DNA from: Elymus sibiricus
Taxonomy: Eukaryota; Streptophyta; Magnoliopsida; Poales; Poaceae
Length of the DNA stretch: 64,000 nt
Assembly: GCA_039707655.1 (NCBI GenBank)
Contig: CM077667.1
Coordinates: 540,124,222-540,188,221 of the forward strand
Direction of reading: 5' to 3'
Part shown: one piece after another, positions 21,837 to 32,600 of the stretch
Numbering within the stretch: position 1 is the first letter of the stretch
Layout of the letters: the number at the start of each line of letters is the position of its first letter
The notes under the pieces: model-generated
What the model saw: only the letters and a program-made list of their open reading frames with translations
Databases searched by the model: none
Told to the model about the DNA's origin: nothing
Translations under genes and position numbers: made by a program

Positions 21837-24800
21837 TGTGACGCCCCCAATTTCGACCGTATGCTAAACAATCACGCAATGCGTATGACCAAGATCAGGG
21901 ACTCACTAATCAATATCACAACACAACTCTAAACACAAATTTAAAGTCATACAGCTTCATATTACAAGCCAGGGGCCTCGAGGGCTCGAATACAAAGCTC
22001 GACGAGCATAAGTTAGCGGAAGCAAATGATATCTGAGTACAGACATAAAGGTACACAAGTCTTGCCTTAAGAAGGCTAGCACAAACATAAGCAGTGGATC
22101 GAAAGAGGCAAGGCCTCCTGCTTGGGAACCTCCTAACTACTCCTGGACGTCAGAGAAGTCTACGTCGTAGTAGGCTCCATCCTGATAGTAGTGGCCTCCG
22201 TCGGGGTAGCTGTAGTCGTCCACCGGGTAAGCTGGATCCTGGGTCTCCTAGGCGTCGTCATCTGGTCGCGGCATCGTATTAAGGGGAAAAGGGGAGCAAA
22301 GCAATGGTGAGTACTCATACAAAGTACTCGCAAGACTTACATCAGAACTATGCTAGATATGCACCAGTATCAAAGGAATGGGGCTATATCTTAGGACTAT
22401 ACTGCAGAAATGCCAGAAGAGAGAAGAAGGCCTAGTCCTATCGAAGACTAGCATCTTCAGCGTCTTGCAGCATAAGACGAGAGTAGACTGGTATCACATA
22501 TATAGTCATATTATTGTAGCAAATTTTATTAAGTAACCACGCCCAGAGATCCTTCCCCGACTCCCTGCAAGGAAGCAATCTCGGAGCCACAATTCATTTT
22601 AATTTAATTTATGATTGTAGTTGTAGTAGGCCAAAGTACAACTCCAAGTCGTCCTGTTACCGTGGACACGGCTATTCGAATAGTTTACTTCCCTGCAGGG
22701 GTGCACCAAATTACCCAACACGCTCGATAAGCTCCGGCCGGATACAATTTTCTGGTCATACCCGGCTTCGGCTGATCGACACGACGTAGTCCTACCTAGG
22801 CTCAACAGAAAGGCCAGCACGCCGGTCTACATCCTAATGACTCGGGGTCTTGGGCCATCGCCCTCGCCATCCTGCACGTTACGCCCTCGGCCGGGATCAG
22901 TCCTAGCATGCCTTAACTCACAAGCGCCATGCGTCATCGCGGACCACCCGGGCGCGAGTCGAATCTTGTGGCATCTGAAGAGCTTTCAGTAGAATGTATG
23001 GCGTAGAGCAGCTCATAATGATTACCCCGCGTGGTGGTTAGTGCGACAAAGACCCGTAGGCCCGCTCAGATTAAATACTCAACCCATTGGCAATTTATTA
23101 GTGCGGGGCAAGCGCGAACCATAAAGTGCAGTCCGTCGCCCCGCCATTAACACTCGGGTGCCTTAGCGGCGCACCCCACCAATATCTCTCGGGTGCCTTA
23201 GCGGCGCACCCCACCACATATCACTCTCGCGGGTACCCTTGGGGCCGACCCATCTTAAACAAGTTTCTGTAACTAGGTCTTAGTAACTGTGTGTCTATAC
23301 ACCAAGTGGATATCCGAGGAATCACCCTCGATGGATCCCACTCGAGGTATGAGTAAGGCAAGAGTCGCTACCGGTAAATGGAAAGGAGGAATCACCCTCG
23401 ATAGCCATGACCGATAGCTACGCTACAGAATTAACACCGGGAGTGCTAAGTGAGGTATCACCCTCGGCACTCGGTAGTAGCTCTGCAGTGCCATACTTAA
23501 GGGGTGTGTGGTGATGTGTCGGTAACGGCTTGTCATTCATGATGACTGAGTCTTCTGTCTTCAAGTCCTCGGTGTCGTCGATGAAAGCAGGGGCAACTGG
23601 GTCTAAGGGGGTCTCAGGGGTTCATTGATCAACCTATGCTAAGCAGTCGATATGATAAAAGGTGTAGTAGCAGTTCATCAAAAACAAGCTATGCATCAGA
23701 ATAGGAGCTAACTAATACAGTAGCAAAATCTAATGCAAGAATAAGAGGGAGAGAGATGGGTGATATCCGAATGCTCAAGGGGGTTTGCTTGCCTTGTTGC
23801 TCTGCTGCAAAAGGCTGGTCGTCAGGGGCGTAGTCGGGCTCGGCAGCAGCGTCAGTCTCGGAAACTACCGGAGAGAAGAGGGGGAAGAAACAATAAATAC
23901 AAGCAACAGATGCAACACGATGCATGACATGGCAGTACGCAGTGCTAGGGTAGTCTAACGCAGTACTACACGTATCAGACGAAGCGGGAAAATATCTGAC
24001 GATATTTCCCGGGTCTTTGGATTTTTTGGACAGTCGATCCGGAGGGGAAAAGTTCCATGTTTGATATGCTAGGGGCAGGTGATAGACTAACGGGCTGCGC
24101 AGTTGGAACCGTAGAATTATTCTGAGCAACTTTCATGATCAAAACTTTTTAATCCGGACTACGGTTTATTTTATATTAATTTCTAAAGTTTTAATAATAT
24201 TCTGAAATTAATTTAATTAGTAAATTTGACTAATAAATTAATCTAAATAATCTTAATTACATAATTAATTAATTAATTACCTAATTAATTAATTAAGTTA
24301 ACTTAACTATTAAATTAATCTAATTAATTAATTATTACTAATATTTATTTAATATCTATAAAATCATTTTATTTATTTATTTTTTATTTTTATTTTTCTT
24401 AACAGGGGCACTGGGCCCGTTTGTCAGTGGACCGGGCTGGACAATGTCCGGGCGCACCCATTCGGGCGCCGGATATGTCCGGCCGGACGTACGCACACAC
24501 GCGCACACAACACGCACACGCACACACGCACATACACACGCTCGCGCGCCGGGCGGCCGAATGGAGCCGGCGGCGGCTGCCGTCGGGGGGGGGGGGGGGG
24601 GGTAGCGGGGCCGGCGGCGGCGGAGCTTACAGCGGGGCGACGACCGGCAGTCGGGGAGGCGGCGAGCGGCGGCGGCGGACGGAGGCGGCGGGGCGGTGCG
24701 GGTCCGGCGGCGGACGGAGGTGACGGGCGACGGGGAGGCGGGGCGGCACGGGCCGGTCGGGCCGGCTGCGACCGCGGGCGGTGGGGGGGGGGGAACGGCG

Positions 24801-25299
24801 CGGGCGGGCGCTGCCTGAGGCGAGGGCGCCCGTCGGGGCCGGGGGGGGGGAATCGGGAGCGGGCTAGGGTGCGCCCGAGCGGCGGCGCGGGGGGGGGGGG
24901 AATCAGGGGCGCTGGGGGCTGGGGGCGGCTAGGGTTTGCCCCTGGCCCCCTTATATAGTCGGTCCAATTTGGCCCAAATAGGGGCCTTTTTCCCTCATAT
25001 TCAAAAGACAAACAACGTCCGTTTTTAAAACATTTGGGACACTAAATCAATTCCAAAAATGCCGGTTTTAATTTTATAAAACATTACGGAATATTTGCGA
25101 TCCATCAAACATTTTTAATTCCAGTTTTGGACAACTCTTAAAACCACAATTCAGACGAATTTTAAAATGCAACGGAATTAAATTAAGAACCGATTCCAAC
25201 GGTGATCAAACTTAGATTAGCAAAATCCTTAGTTTGTTCTCGGCCATCATCATAGCTTAATTACAATGATCAATGTGGCACAGATCCAGGGGCGTTACA
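21837..25299 (-). mobile_element. Solo LTR of another Gypsy family inside the Athila 5' LTR
   Basis: 3463 bp starting TGTGACGCCCCC and ending GGGGCGTTACA, flanked by ACTTA on both sides. No primer site, polypurine tract, internal domain or second LTR is present, so it is a solo LTR left by recombination between two LTRs. A minus-strand TATA box (24950-24957) followed by AAACCCTAGCC gives its orientation. Downstream of the TATA, in transcription order, is an extremely GC-rich leader with G runs of up to about 22. A CA-rich microsatellite lies at 24487-24542 and an ATTA-rich tract at about 24240-24340. It shares a 12-bp palindrome with element A, so the two families are related. Confidence 0.88.
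24950..24957 (-). promoter_or_regulatory. TATA box of the solo LTR
   Basis: TATATAAG on the minus strand, followed within about 20 bases by AAACCCTAGCC, a common start of cereal transcripts. Confidence 0.6.
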
Positions 25300-26131
25300 A
25301 CTTATAACAAGACTTATCCTATGTCCTCAGGAACAAACGTAACTACTCACAAAGCATATTAATGTTCATAATCAGAGGAGTATTAATTATCATTAAGGAT
25401 CTGAACATATGATCTTCCACCAAGTAAACCAACTAGCATCAACTACAAGGAGTAATCAACACTACTAGCAACCCACAGGTACCAATCTGAGGTTTTGAGA
25501 CAAAGATCGGATACAAGAGATGAACTAGGGTTTGGAGAGGAGATGGTGCTGGTGAATATGTTGATGGAGATTGACCCCCTCTCGATGAGAAGATCGTTGG
25601 TGATGACGATGGCTTCGATTTACCCCTCCGGGAGGGAAGTTTCCCCGGCAGAACAGCTTCGCCGGAGCCCTAGATTGTTTCTGTCCAAGTTCCGCCTCGA
25701 GACGGCGGCGCTTCGTCCTGAAAGCTCCCTTCTGGTTTTTTCCAGGTCAAAACCCTCCATATAGCAGAAGATGGGCACCGGAGGCCTGCCAGGGGGCCCA
25801 TAAGACACAGGGGCGCGCCCAGGGGGGTAGGGCGCGCCCCCCTGGCTTGAGACCTCTTGGTGGGTCCCCTCTGGTATTTCTTTCGCCCAATATTTTTATA
25901 TATTCCAAAATAATTCTCCGTAGATTTTCAAGACTTTTCGAGTTGTGCAGAATAGGTATCTTAGATTTGCCCCTTTTCTAGTCTAGAATTCCAGCTGCCG
26001 ACATTCTCCCTCTTCATGTAAACCTTGTAAAATAAGAGAGAAAAGGCATAAGTGTTGTACCATAATGTGTATTAACAGCCCATAATGCAATAAATATCGA
26101 TATAAAAGCATGATGCAAAATGGACGTATCA
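25300..26131 (-). repeat. Athila 5' LTR, outer part
   Basis: Resumes the LTR after the solo LTR (25300-25304 is the duplicated target ACTTA) and ends at 26131, followed by the element's target duplication GGTAC at 26132-26136. The GC-rich stem is at 25819-25845. Confidence 0.92.
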
Positions 26132-27670
26132 GGTACCGCAATGAACAGTGGCCTCTCTCGCTGTTAGGTGGGCCCAGGGCCCACTGGCAGCCTTCTTCTT
26201 CTTCTCCGGCGAACGGCTCTCTCTTGCTCTCGTACTGTCCTAAGTGTGGCTAGGCACTGCGCACGCCTAGCTCCTGGGGCATAAAGCACCCTACGACGAT
26301 AGTGCGCGGCGTGCACGAGGCCCATGTAGAGAGCACTCCCATCGCGGGCCAACGCCGGTCGGCACTTCTCGCAGATTCACCTCCTGGACGCCGGTGATCG
26401 AGTGACGCGCGGTCCCCTGGACCTCGCTCACCGTACACTTGGCTTGGGCTATAAAAATGATCGCGGTTTTCTTCTCTCTTTCACCTCCTGGCACCCTACC
26501 TCACTTCTTCCTCCTCTTTTTCCATTTCCTTCTGGTTGCAGGAGCGCGAGGCAAGGCGTTAATGGCGGACGTGGGCTCGCAGCTGATCACAATCCTCTTG
26601 GCTGGGCTACTGGCGGCATTGGTTGGCTCCTCGCTGCTGCTGTGCGCGATGATCCTCGATGATCGCCGGGATGCCACTACTAGAGGGGTGGCTGGTGGTC
26701 ATCTAGGCCGTCTAAGGCCGGCGGAATAAGCGCGGGCTGCGGCGGCGAGGGGGGTGCGGCCTGTCAACATCACATAGGACGGTGACAGAGGCGCCGCTGG
26801 GTCTGTGGCTATTGCGGTGCGGTCAGTGGAGGCCACGCTGCTGGTTGCTCCTTGCTGAACGACATCCACAATGGGTGGGTGTTGGGGTAGAATCAGGGTT
26901 TAGATCTTGGACTAGAAGGGTTGTAATGGTTTATGTTGCAATAAAATTTCTCAGAATTTCTCCGAGATTGCAACGGGTTCTGAGAAAAGATTTTGGGACC
27001 GGGGAAATATTGGATAGGGCTGGTTTTCCAGAATGCTGGGTTTGGGAACACTGGCACATGGAGTAGGCACGGATAGACATGGATAGGTGGCTTTGCCTTC
27101 TGCCCGAGTACTCCTGCGACTGTACTCAGGAGAAAGAACTTGGCGTGCAGACATTGGTCTTACACGATACACATGCAATCTAGACTAATATGCAGGCAGA
27201 TGCAGGATGCACATGACAGCAAAATGCAGGCAGAAGAAGGAAACATATTGAGCAGATTACACTAGGGTGTTTTAATGCTAGTGGGTGTATGTACTCCTGG
27301 TATACATACACCTAAACTAGCTCGCATTTCATTAAGGACTCTGAGTGAGTCCAATGTTTTTAAGTGTAAGTGCTCTACTGACTAAGATCTTGTTAAGAAT
27401 CCACTGCCAGCTCTGTTAAACATTTCTGCTTAACAGAGTGACAGACGAACCAAGCACACAGAGCAAATAGGCATACATAATATTACAACAACACGCAAAC
27501 ACAAGCAGTACAATCATACAACAACACGCAGCCTTACTAGGCAACTAACAGTGAGAACTCACTCCGAACTATAGAGTTCTAATACTAGACGCAGGCGAAG
27601 AAACAGTCTTCGCAACACACATACTCGCGGCATCTCCTGGCTTCGCTCACTGCCGGAGCCACAAATGGGC
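26132..27670 (-). other. Element A internal region, mostly non-coding
   Basis: Continues element A after the Athila insertion. On the element's sense strand there is no substantial ORF here. On the opposite strand there is a TATA-like box and a short membrane-type ORF (26450-26729, listed separately). The rest, about 26730-27670, shows nothing recognisable beyond scattered short frames. Confidence 0.6.
26562..26729 (+). CDS. Possible small membrane ORF antisense to element A
   Basis: A 55-codon frame with a strongly hydrophobic segment (LITILLAGLLAALVGSSLLL) and a basic tail, starting at ATG 26562. Upstream on the same strand lie TATAAAAAT at 26450-26458, a pyrimidine-rich stretch and a good splice acceptor (TTGCAG ending at 26541). 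The set looks like a promoter, leader intron and start, possibly a captured host fragment. There is no homology I recognise, and it is short enough to be chance. Confidence 0.25.
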   Translation: MADVGSQLITILLAGLLAALVGSSLLLCAMILDDRRDATTRGVAGGHLGRLRPAE

Positions 27671-28468
27671 CTACTCTTGCTGGGGCTCTCCTGGGGGACG
27701 AAGGCTGAGCCAACTTCCATCTTCATCGTCGGACACCTCTCTGGGTTGGGGCTCAACTGCTGGAGCTGCAGTGGGAACTTGACGGAACACATCCCGACGA
27801 CGAAGTTGCCGGATAGCTCCTTGAATGGAATTTGGGTGGATGTTGCCTGGTCGATAGAGGTCCATAGATTGCGAGAGTGGTACTAGCTGCGAAGGTGGCA
27901 CTGGGTTGGGCAACAGGGAACGGGTGGTCTGCGATGCAATTTGACGGGCTGCACGGTATGCTCCCGTAAAAACATGTGTGGTGTCTTGGTCAATGGCTTT
28001 GAACTCTCTAAGAATGCCGGAGAGCAGTAGTCCCTGGGCATCAATGTACTGGACTAGTCGAGCTATTGCTGGGTCAGCGTCTCCAACTACGCTGGAGAAA
28101 TCGCAACCTGTGTCGGACGAAGAAGGAAAATAGCGGAACTCCTGCATCACCACTACTTGCGGAAACTGGGAACGAAGACGGGTGATGGCTTCTGCGGCAG
28201 CTATCTGGACAGCCAACGCGGGGGTGGGCATGGGTTTGCCCCGAAAATTCATGGGCTTCCCATCCGCTGTTGGACTTGGGTGGATATGCGCCTTCGCATA
28301 AAATCGGCAAAGGTGGGGAACGGGTTCTGATTGGAACACCAGATACACCGGAGGAGTACTACAGCCAAGGGCTTGAGTGAGCATACTCGAAAGGATGGGC
28401 GGAAAGCCGGGATAACCACTAGCCAAGGTTCGGCTATGGAAAGTGGGTGTTTTGGAAGAACTGGCCAT
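27671..28468 (-). CDS. Element A internal ORF, unrecognised 265-residue protein
   Basis: The only sizeable sense ORF of element A. It starts at ATG 28468, 52 bases from the element B insertion, and stops at 27671. Residues about 38-100 run PPVYLVFQSEPVPHLCRFYA, then a Gly-Lys-Pro-Met stretch and ALAVQIAAAEAITRLR. That order, a P-x-Y strand, an aromatic strand and an Ala-rich helix, loosely resembles a double-stranded-RNA-binding fold (inference only). Residues about 150-215 are polar and the end is acidic (VSDDEDGSW) and Pro-rich. It has no zinc knuckle, protease or RT motif, so it is not an ordinary gag-pol. In a non-autonomous element it could be a gag-like or RNA-binding helper. The frame is free of stops although the element looks about 4% old. 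Confidence 0.55.
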   Translation of the reverse strand: MASSSKTPTFHSRTLASGYPGFPPILSSMLTQALGCSTPPVYLVFQSEPVPHLCRFYAKAHIHPSPTADGKPMNFRGKPMPTPALAVQIAAAEAITRLRSQFPQVVVMQEFRYFPSSSDTGCDFSSVVGDADPAIARLVQYIDAQGLLLSGILREFKAIDQDTTHVFTGAYRAARQIASQTTRSLLPNPVPPSQLVPLSQSMDLYRPGNIHPNSIQGAIRQLRRRDVFRQVPTAAPAVEPQPREVSDDEDGSWLSLRPPGEPQQE

Positions 28469-28520
28469 GGCTGCTGGTTTGAGGATACTTGCCTGTTTTC
28501 TCGTGCAGGGATCTAGCTTA

Positions 28521-29075
28521 TGTCGTGGGAACGAGTCTGACAGTAGAGGTCAGGGGTACGAAAGGAGAGGGCAGAGTCCTAGCTACGGCGAGATTGTACA
28601 CACGGATGTATGAGTTCAGGCCCCTCTCGTGGAGGTAACAGCCCTACGTCTTAGTGCTCGGGAGCTATTGTTACAGGGGGTGCGAACCCTTGTGCCAGAG
28701 GAGAGGGGCGGCTTATATAGAGTGCGCTGCCCCTCATAAATGTCCGGCATCTAAGGGTCCGATCGTGGCTATAAAGACGTACGTTACTGGTAACGTACAT
28801 AATAAATGCTACTTATGGTCTAGACGAACGCCTGTCCGTTGGACTTCCTGGGGTGGCCTCTGGTCTTCTACGGTCGACTGTCTTCTGGTTCTTCCGAGTG
28901 AAAGATAGCTGTCGAGTGAAAGGTAATCTCCGAGTGGACATTGTCGAGTGACTTGTATGCCTTGGTGATTTCAGTCGGAAACTTCCTTGTGGTCCTTAAG
29001 CTTTCTGGGGCAGTGTCCTTAGGTAGGGTATGTAGGTCAGGCCTATGACCCTACCCTAGGTACATATCCCAATCA
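28521..29075 (-). repeat. Element B 3' LTR, complete
   Basis: 555 bp, TGTCGTGGG to CCCAATCA on the plus strand, so TG to CA on the minus strand. A minus-strand TATA box (TATATAAG) is at 28712-28719, matched at 41300-41307 in the other LTR. The preceding bases GCTTA (28516-28520) would be the target duplication, but its partner is lost. Confidence 0.9.
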
Positions 29076-29613
29076 TTAGCCCCCGAATGGATCGGGGTTC
29101 GAGTGTAAAAAAGGATCGATGCGGGTTCTGACAAGACACCAAAAACTCCGAGTGTATTTTAGGGCTTCACAGAAGTTTGCGTCGATTGGAATCTTTATCA
29201 TTCACCCTGATCGATTCTTGTCTAGAAATGTATCCGAGTGAACTTCAGCGCAGAGTCAGGTCCGAGTGTTCAGCAGGGTACTCTGATGCGACGGGTCGCT
29301 CTGTCCAGCCCGGATTTCACGGGATTCAAAATTTGGATAAGCGCGCGTCGAGCGAAGATGGCGCAACGACTAAGGCAAGTGGAGGCACGACGCCTCGATT
29401 TTCGCGCCGTCTTTACCGCGACGTACCGCTCCTCCTCTGAATTCGGGATACCCAGAGATCTGGCGGGCCCGCAGGTGAGTGACCCACAAGGACGGATATA
29501 AGAGGCGACAGCACCGGGGCCGATACAGTGTTTGTCCCCCAAATCTTCTCTTCTCCTCCGCCTCTCCTGCTGTACACGCGCCGCTCATCTCCGCCGCGAC
29601 GACTGCTGCCGCG
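29076..29613 (+). promoter_or_regulatory. Polypurine tract of element B and putative promoter of the antisense gene
   Basis: 29076-29088 is the complement of the polypurine tract (minus strand ATTCGGGGGCTAA) touching the LTR. Reading plus, TATAA at 29497-29501 lies 117 bases before the antisense ATG (29614) and is followed by a CT-rich leader. That fits an independent promoter for the antisense gene (inference). Confidence 0.55.
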
Positions 29614-32600
29614 ATGACGAAGAGCAAGACGGAGAAGCTTGAGTGCGCCAAGAAGGGAGGAGCCAAGGCGAGGAAACCATCGGGCGCCCGATTCACTGCG
29701 CCGCCGGGGTGGATTCTGGGCGATTTTCTCCCGTCGACGGTCTCGACGGAGGACGTCCAGAATCTCATCGTTGACGGGCTGATAGCCGAAGGGTCCTGGA
29801 GGCTGTCGGAGGGCGAGGCTGAGCCGGAGCCTCGCGAGGGCGAGCGTGTCCTTCTCCTCAACCACGTCGAGCGAGGTTTTTCCATGCCCCCTCACCCATT
29901 CTTCTGCGGGTTTCTAAACTTTTTCGGGGCACAACTCCATCATTTTCCTCCGAATACTATTTCGTATCTCTCTGCTTTCATCACCATGTGCGAGTGTTTC
30001 TTGGGTTGTCCTCCACATTGGGGTTTGTTCAAACATATATTCTCCGTCCGATCTCAATGCGTCAAGAAAGCTAATCCAAATGATAGCAAGACCAACGTCA
30101 TCCAACTGTGTGGTGGCCTGGGAGTCCAAAAGAGAGGTAGAAGTTCATTCCCGTCGATGACCTTTCCTGACTCTGTTCGGGGTTGGCAGTCGACATGGTT
30201 TTATTGCAAGGATGTTGCGTCTCCCAATATGTCGACTGGCCTTTCCCCTTTCACTTTGGATAGACCCACCACTCCCAGAACACTGAGTGTGACAAAGGGG
30301 GAGAAGATCCAGGTAGGGATTCTAGTGAATGCAGTGGTAGATCTGGTCCGTGACGGAGTGACTGGTATGGATCTGTTAGAGACGTTTCTCAGTCGACGTA
30401 TCCAGCCTCTTCAAGCCAGGGATCACACTATGTGGCATTATTCGGGCCCCGAGGATACCACTCGGACACATCCAGAGGAGGTTTCTGACGAGACCGTTGC
30501 TCAGTGGCTCAGGAGCATCACCGGAGCCTCTGATAATCCTCTGGGAGCCAAGCGAATCTTGTCCTTCTCTGCTTTGAACCCACCGACGAAGCTGGTGAGT
30601 TACATCTCTGTCGAGTACTTTCATATTTTGTCGAGTGATTGAATCTTCGGTCGACTGACTTTACAGCTTGTACCTTGCAGGAATTTACGAACATGTACTC
30701 GCCCGTGCCAAATGGAGAGCAGCCTGACGAAGAAGAAGGGAGTGCAGATGGTAGTGCAGACGTCGACTACGCCGATGACAGTGAGAGCAGCGAAGATGAC
30801 CTGGAGGAAGGCGAGGTGGAGGCTCAGGTCCCTCCGCGCATTGAGCGTCGTACCAAGCAGCAGGAAGACCCGGAGGTCGCCCCGAGCAAAACTGTGGCGT
30901 CAAGCACAAGGAACCCAAAGCGCGACCGTGCCGTAATGTCAGGGTTGACTGAAAAAGCCACGAAGCAGCCCAGGTCGGATGCACCAAAGCGTCGGAATGC
31001 CCTGCCTCGTATAAAGATTGATGTGCCTGTCACTTCAACGTGAGTGTCTATTTTCCTTATTCTGTTGTTGTGGAGCTCCATGTTTCTGCTGACCGAGTGG
31101 AATTTAGTCGCCAGAGCTGCTACCTCAATGACGTCGCCCCAGCGAGATGGTGGGGAACATATGGAAGTGGACACTCCTGATGTGGCTACCTGCCAACAAG
31201 GTATAACAAATCCACACTCTACTCTGTTTTTTGAAGAATAATCATTGAGTGACTGAATTAAGATTGCCGATTGGTAGCTGACGAAGTCATCCAACTGGAA
31301 GATGACGAGGAGCCGCAGCGAGGAGCGGAGGATGAAGTTGTGCCTCTGGAGACTCCGCGCGTACGCACTCGGAGAACATCGTCTGAACAGGCGCGCCATG
31401 GGTCAACTGCTGCGTCACCTCCAGTCCCCGTGGCTCCGCTGTCGAGTGCTCCACCAGCAACTTCAACTCTGGTGGTTTCAGCGCCGATCGGACAGCCTCC
31501 AGCGCCTCCTGCTACTTCAACCACAGCACCGACTCACTCGACGCCCGCATATCCTTTGTACCATGTCCCAGAGGACCAAACTGGAGCTGCGAAGGAGGCC
31601 ATGATCCAAGCTGGGCAAATAATGCTGCGAACAAAGGAGGCGTATGATGCCAGCAAGTTGGCCTATGATGCCAGCTCAGCGCTTCAAGCCAAAGTCCGAG
31701 TAAGTGCTATTGTAAGTTCATTTCCGATTGTATTCCTGTCCATCTTGACTTTACACCCACTGGGTGTTTTTCAGATGCATACTTGCTTGTTTTTTCCTCG
31801 AGTAGATCGGGTCTTAGTCAAGTGGTTTTTGGTCCAGTGGGGGCACGCTGAGTGCACCCACTGGGTGTAGTCCCCGAGACCGCTGTCGAATGGCGAAGAC
31901 GTTGGCAGGGGTCTTAAATTTGTGTTGATAGTTGACTTTCACTCGACAGGACAGACCTGGTCGAGTGGTAGTAGGTCCAGTGGGGGCATGCTGAGAGCAC
32001 CCACTGGGTGTAGTCCCCGAGACCGCCGTCGAGTGCTTGCCTCGGCGGGGGTCGGATAAAGACAAGGGTTGCATGTTTGTCTGTTTTGTTGGTACTCGGA
32101 TAGGTCAGACCTGGTCGAGTGATTTTGTATCCAGTGGGGGCACGCTGAGTGCACCCACTGGGTGTAGTCCCCGAGACTACTGTCGATCGTTTACGATGGG
32201 CAGTAGTCTTATGAACTTTGGATTCGGAGTCCTTTTTCGTGCTTGGAGTACACTTGTCACCTGTCCTGCAGGTTTCATGGACATCATTTCCATCAACCAT
32301 GATATGACGCTTTGTAGGGGTGTGGGGTGGGGCGGCGGGCCGCCATCCAGTCGACTGGACATGTTCTTTTCCACTCTGGAGTGAAAAAACATTATCGTCG
32401 ACTGAAATACTTCTTTGCTGATTTCAGAAAGCTTGTGGGCTCGGGACCAAGTATGTCGAGCTGGAGAAGGAAAAGAATCGACTTCTGCTGGATCTGGAGC
32501 TGACAAATAATAACCTGGACCATGCACAGACTGAACTGAAGACCTTGGGAGGTAATCCTTGTTGATCAATTGCATTATTACTTTCATCTTCCATCCTTTG

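Larger units (their letters stand above)
12449..26131 (-). mobile_element. Athila-lineage Gypsy retrotransposon (Fatima-like), degraded
   Basis: Flanked by the target duplication GGTAC (12444-12448 and 26132-26136). The LTRs are 1524 and about 1522 bp and begin TGATACGTCC on the minus strand. A tRNA-Asp-type primer site lies next to the right LTR and a GGGGGAGT polypurine tract next to the left. Gag, protease, RT-RNase H and integrase are all recognisable but broken by at least four frame disruptions and several stops. About 60 LTR differences by eye (roughly 4%) make it much older than the Copia. Its right-hand LTR contains a solo LTR of another family (21837-25299). The Fatima name is from memory; the Athila lineage is supported by the primer site and RT motifs. 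Confidence 0.9.

Noticed and set aside
24487..24542. CA-rich microsatellite considered as a CRISPR-like or regulatory array
   Set aside because: Simple dinucleotide repeat without spacers. The organism is a plant.
24424..25011. 195-codon Pro/Arg-rich minus-strand ORF in the solo LTR
   Set aside because: Low-complexity product of G runs in the LTR leader, with no domain. The frame depends on uncertain homopolymer lengths.
21837..25299. Insertion considered as a MITE or DNA transposon
   Set aside because: TG...CA ends, a 5-bp target duplication, a TATA box and a 3.46-kb length fit a solo LTR. No terminal inverted repeat beyond the short LTR ends.
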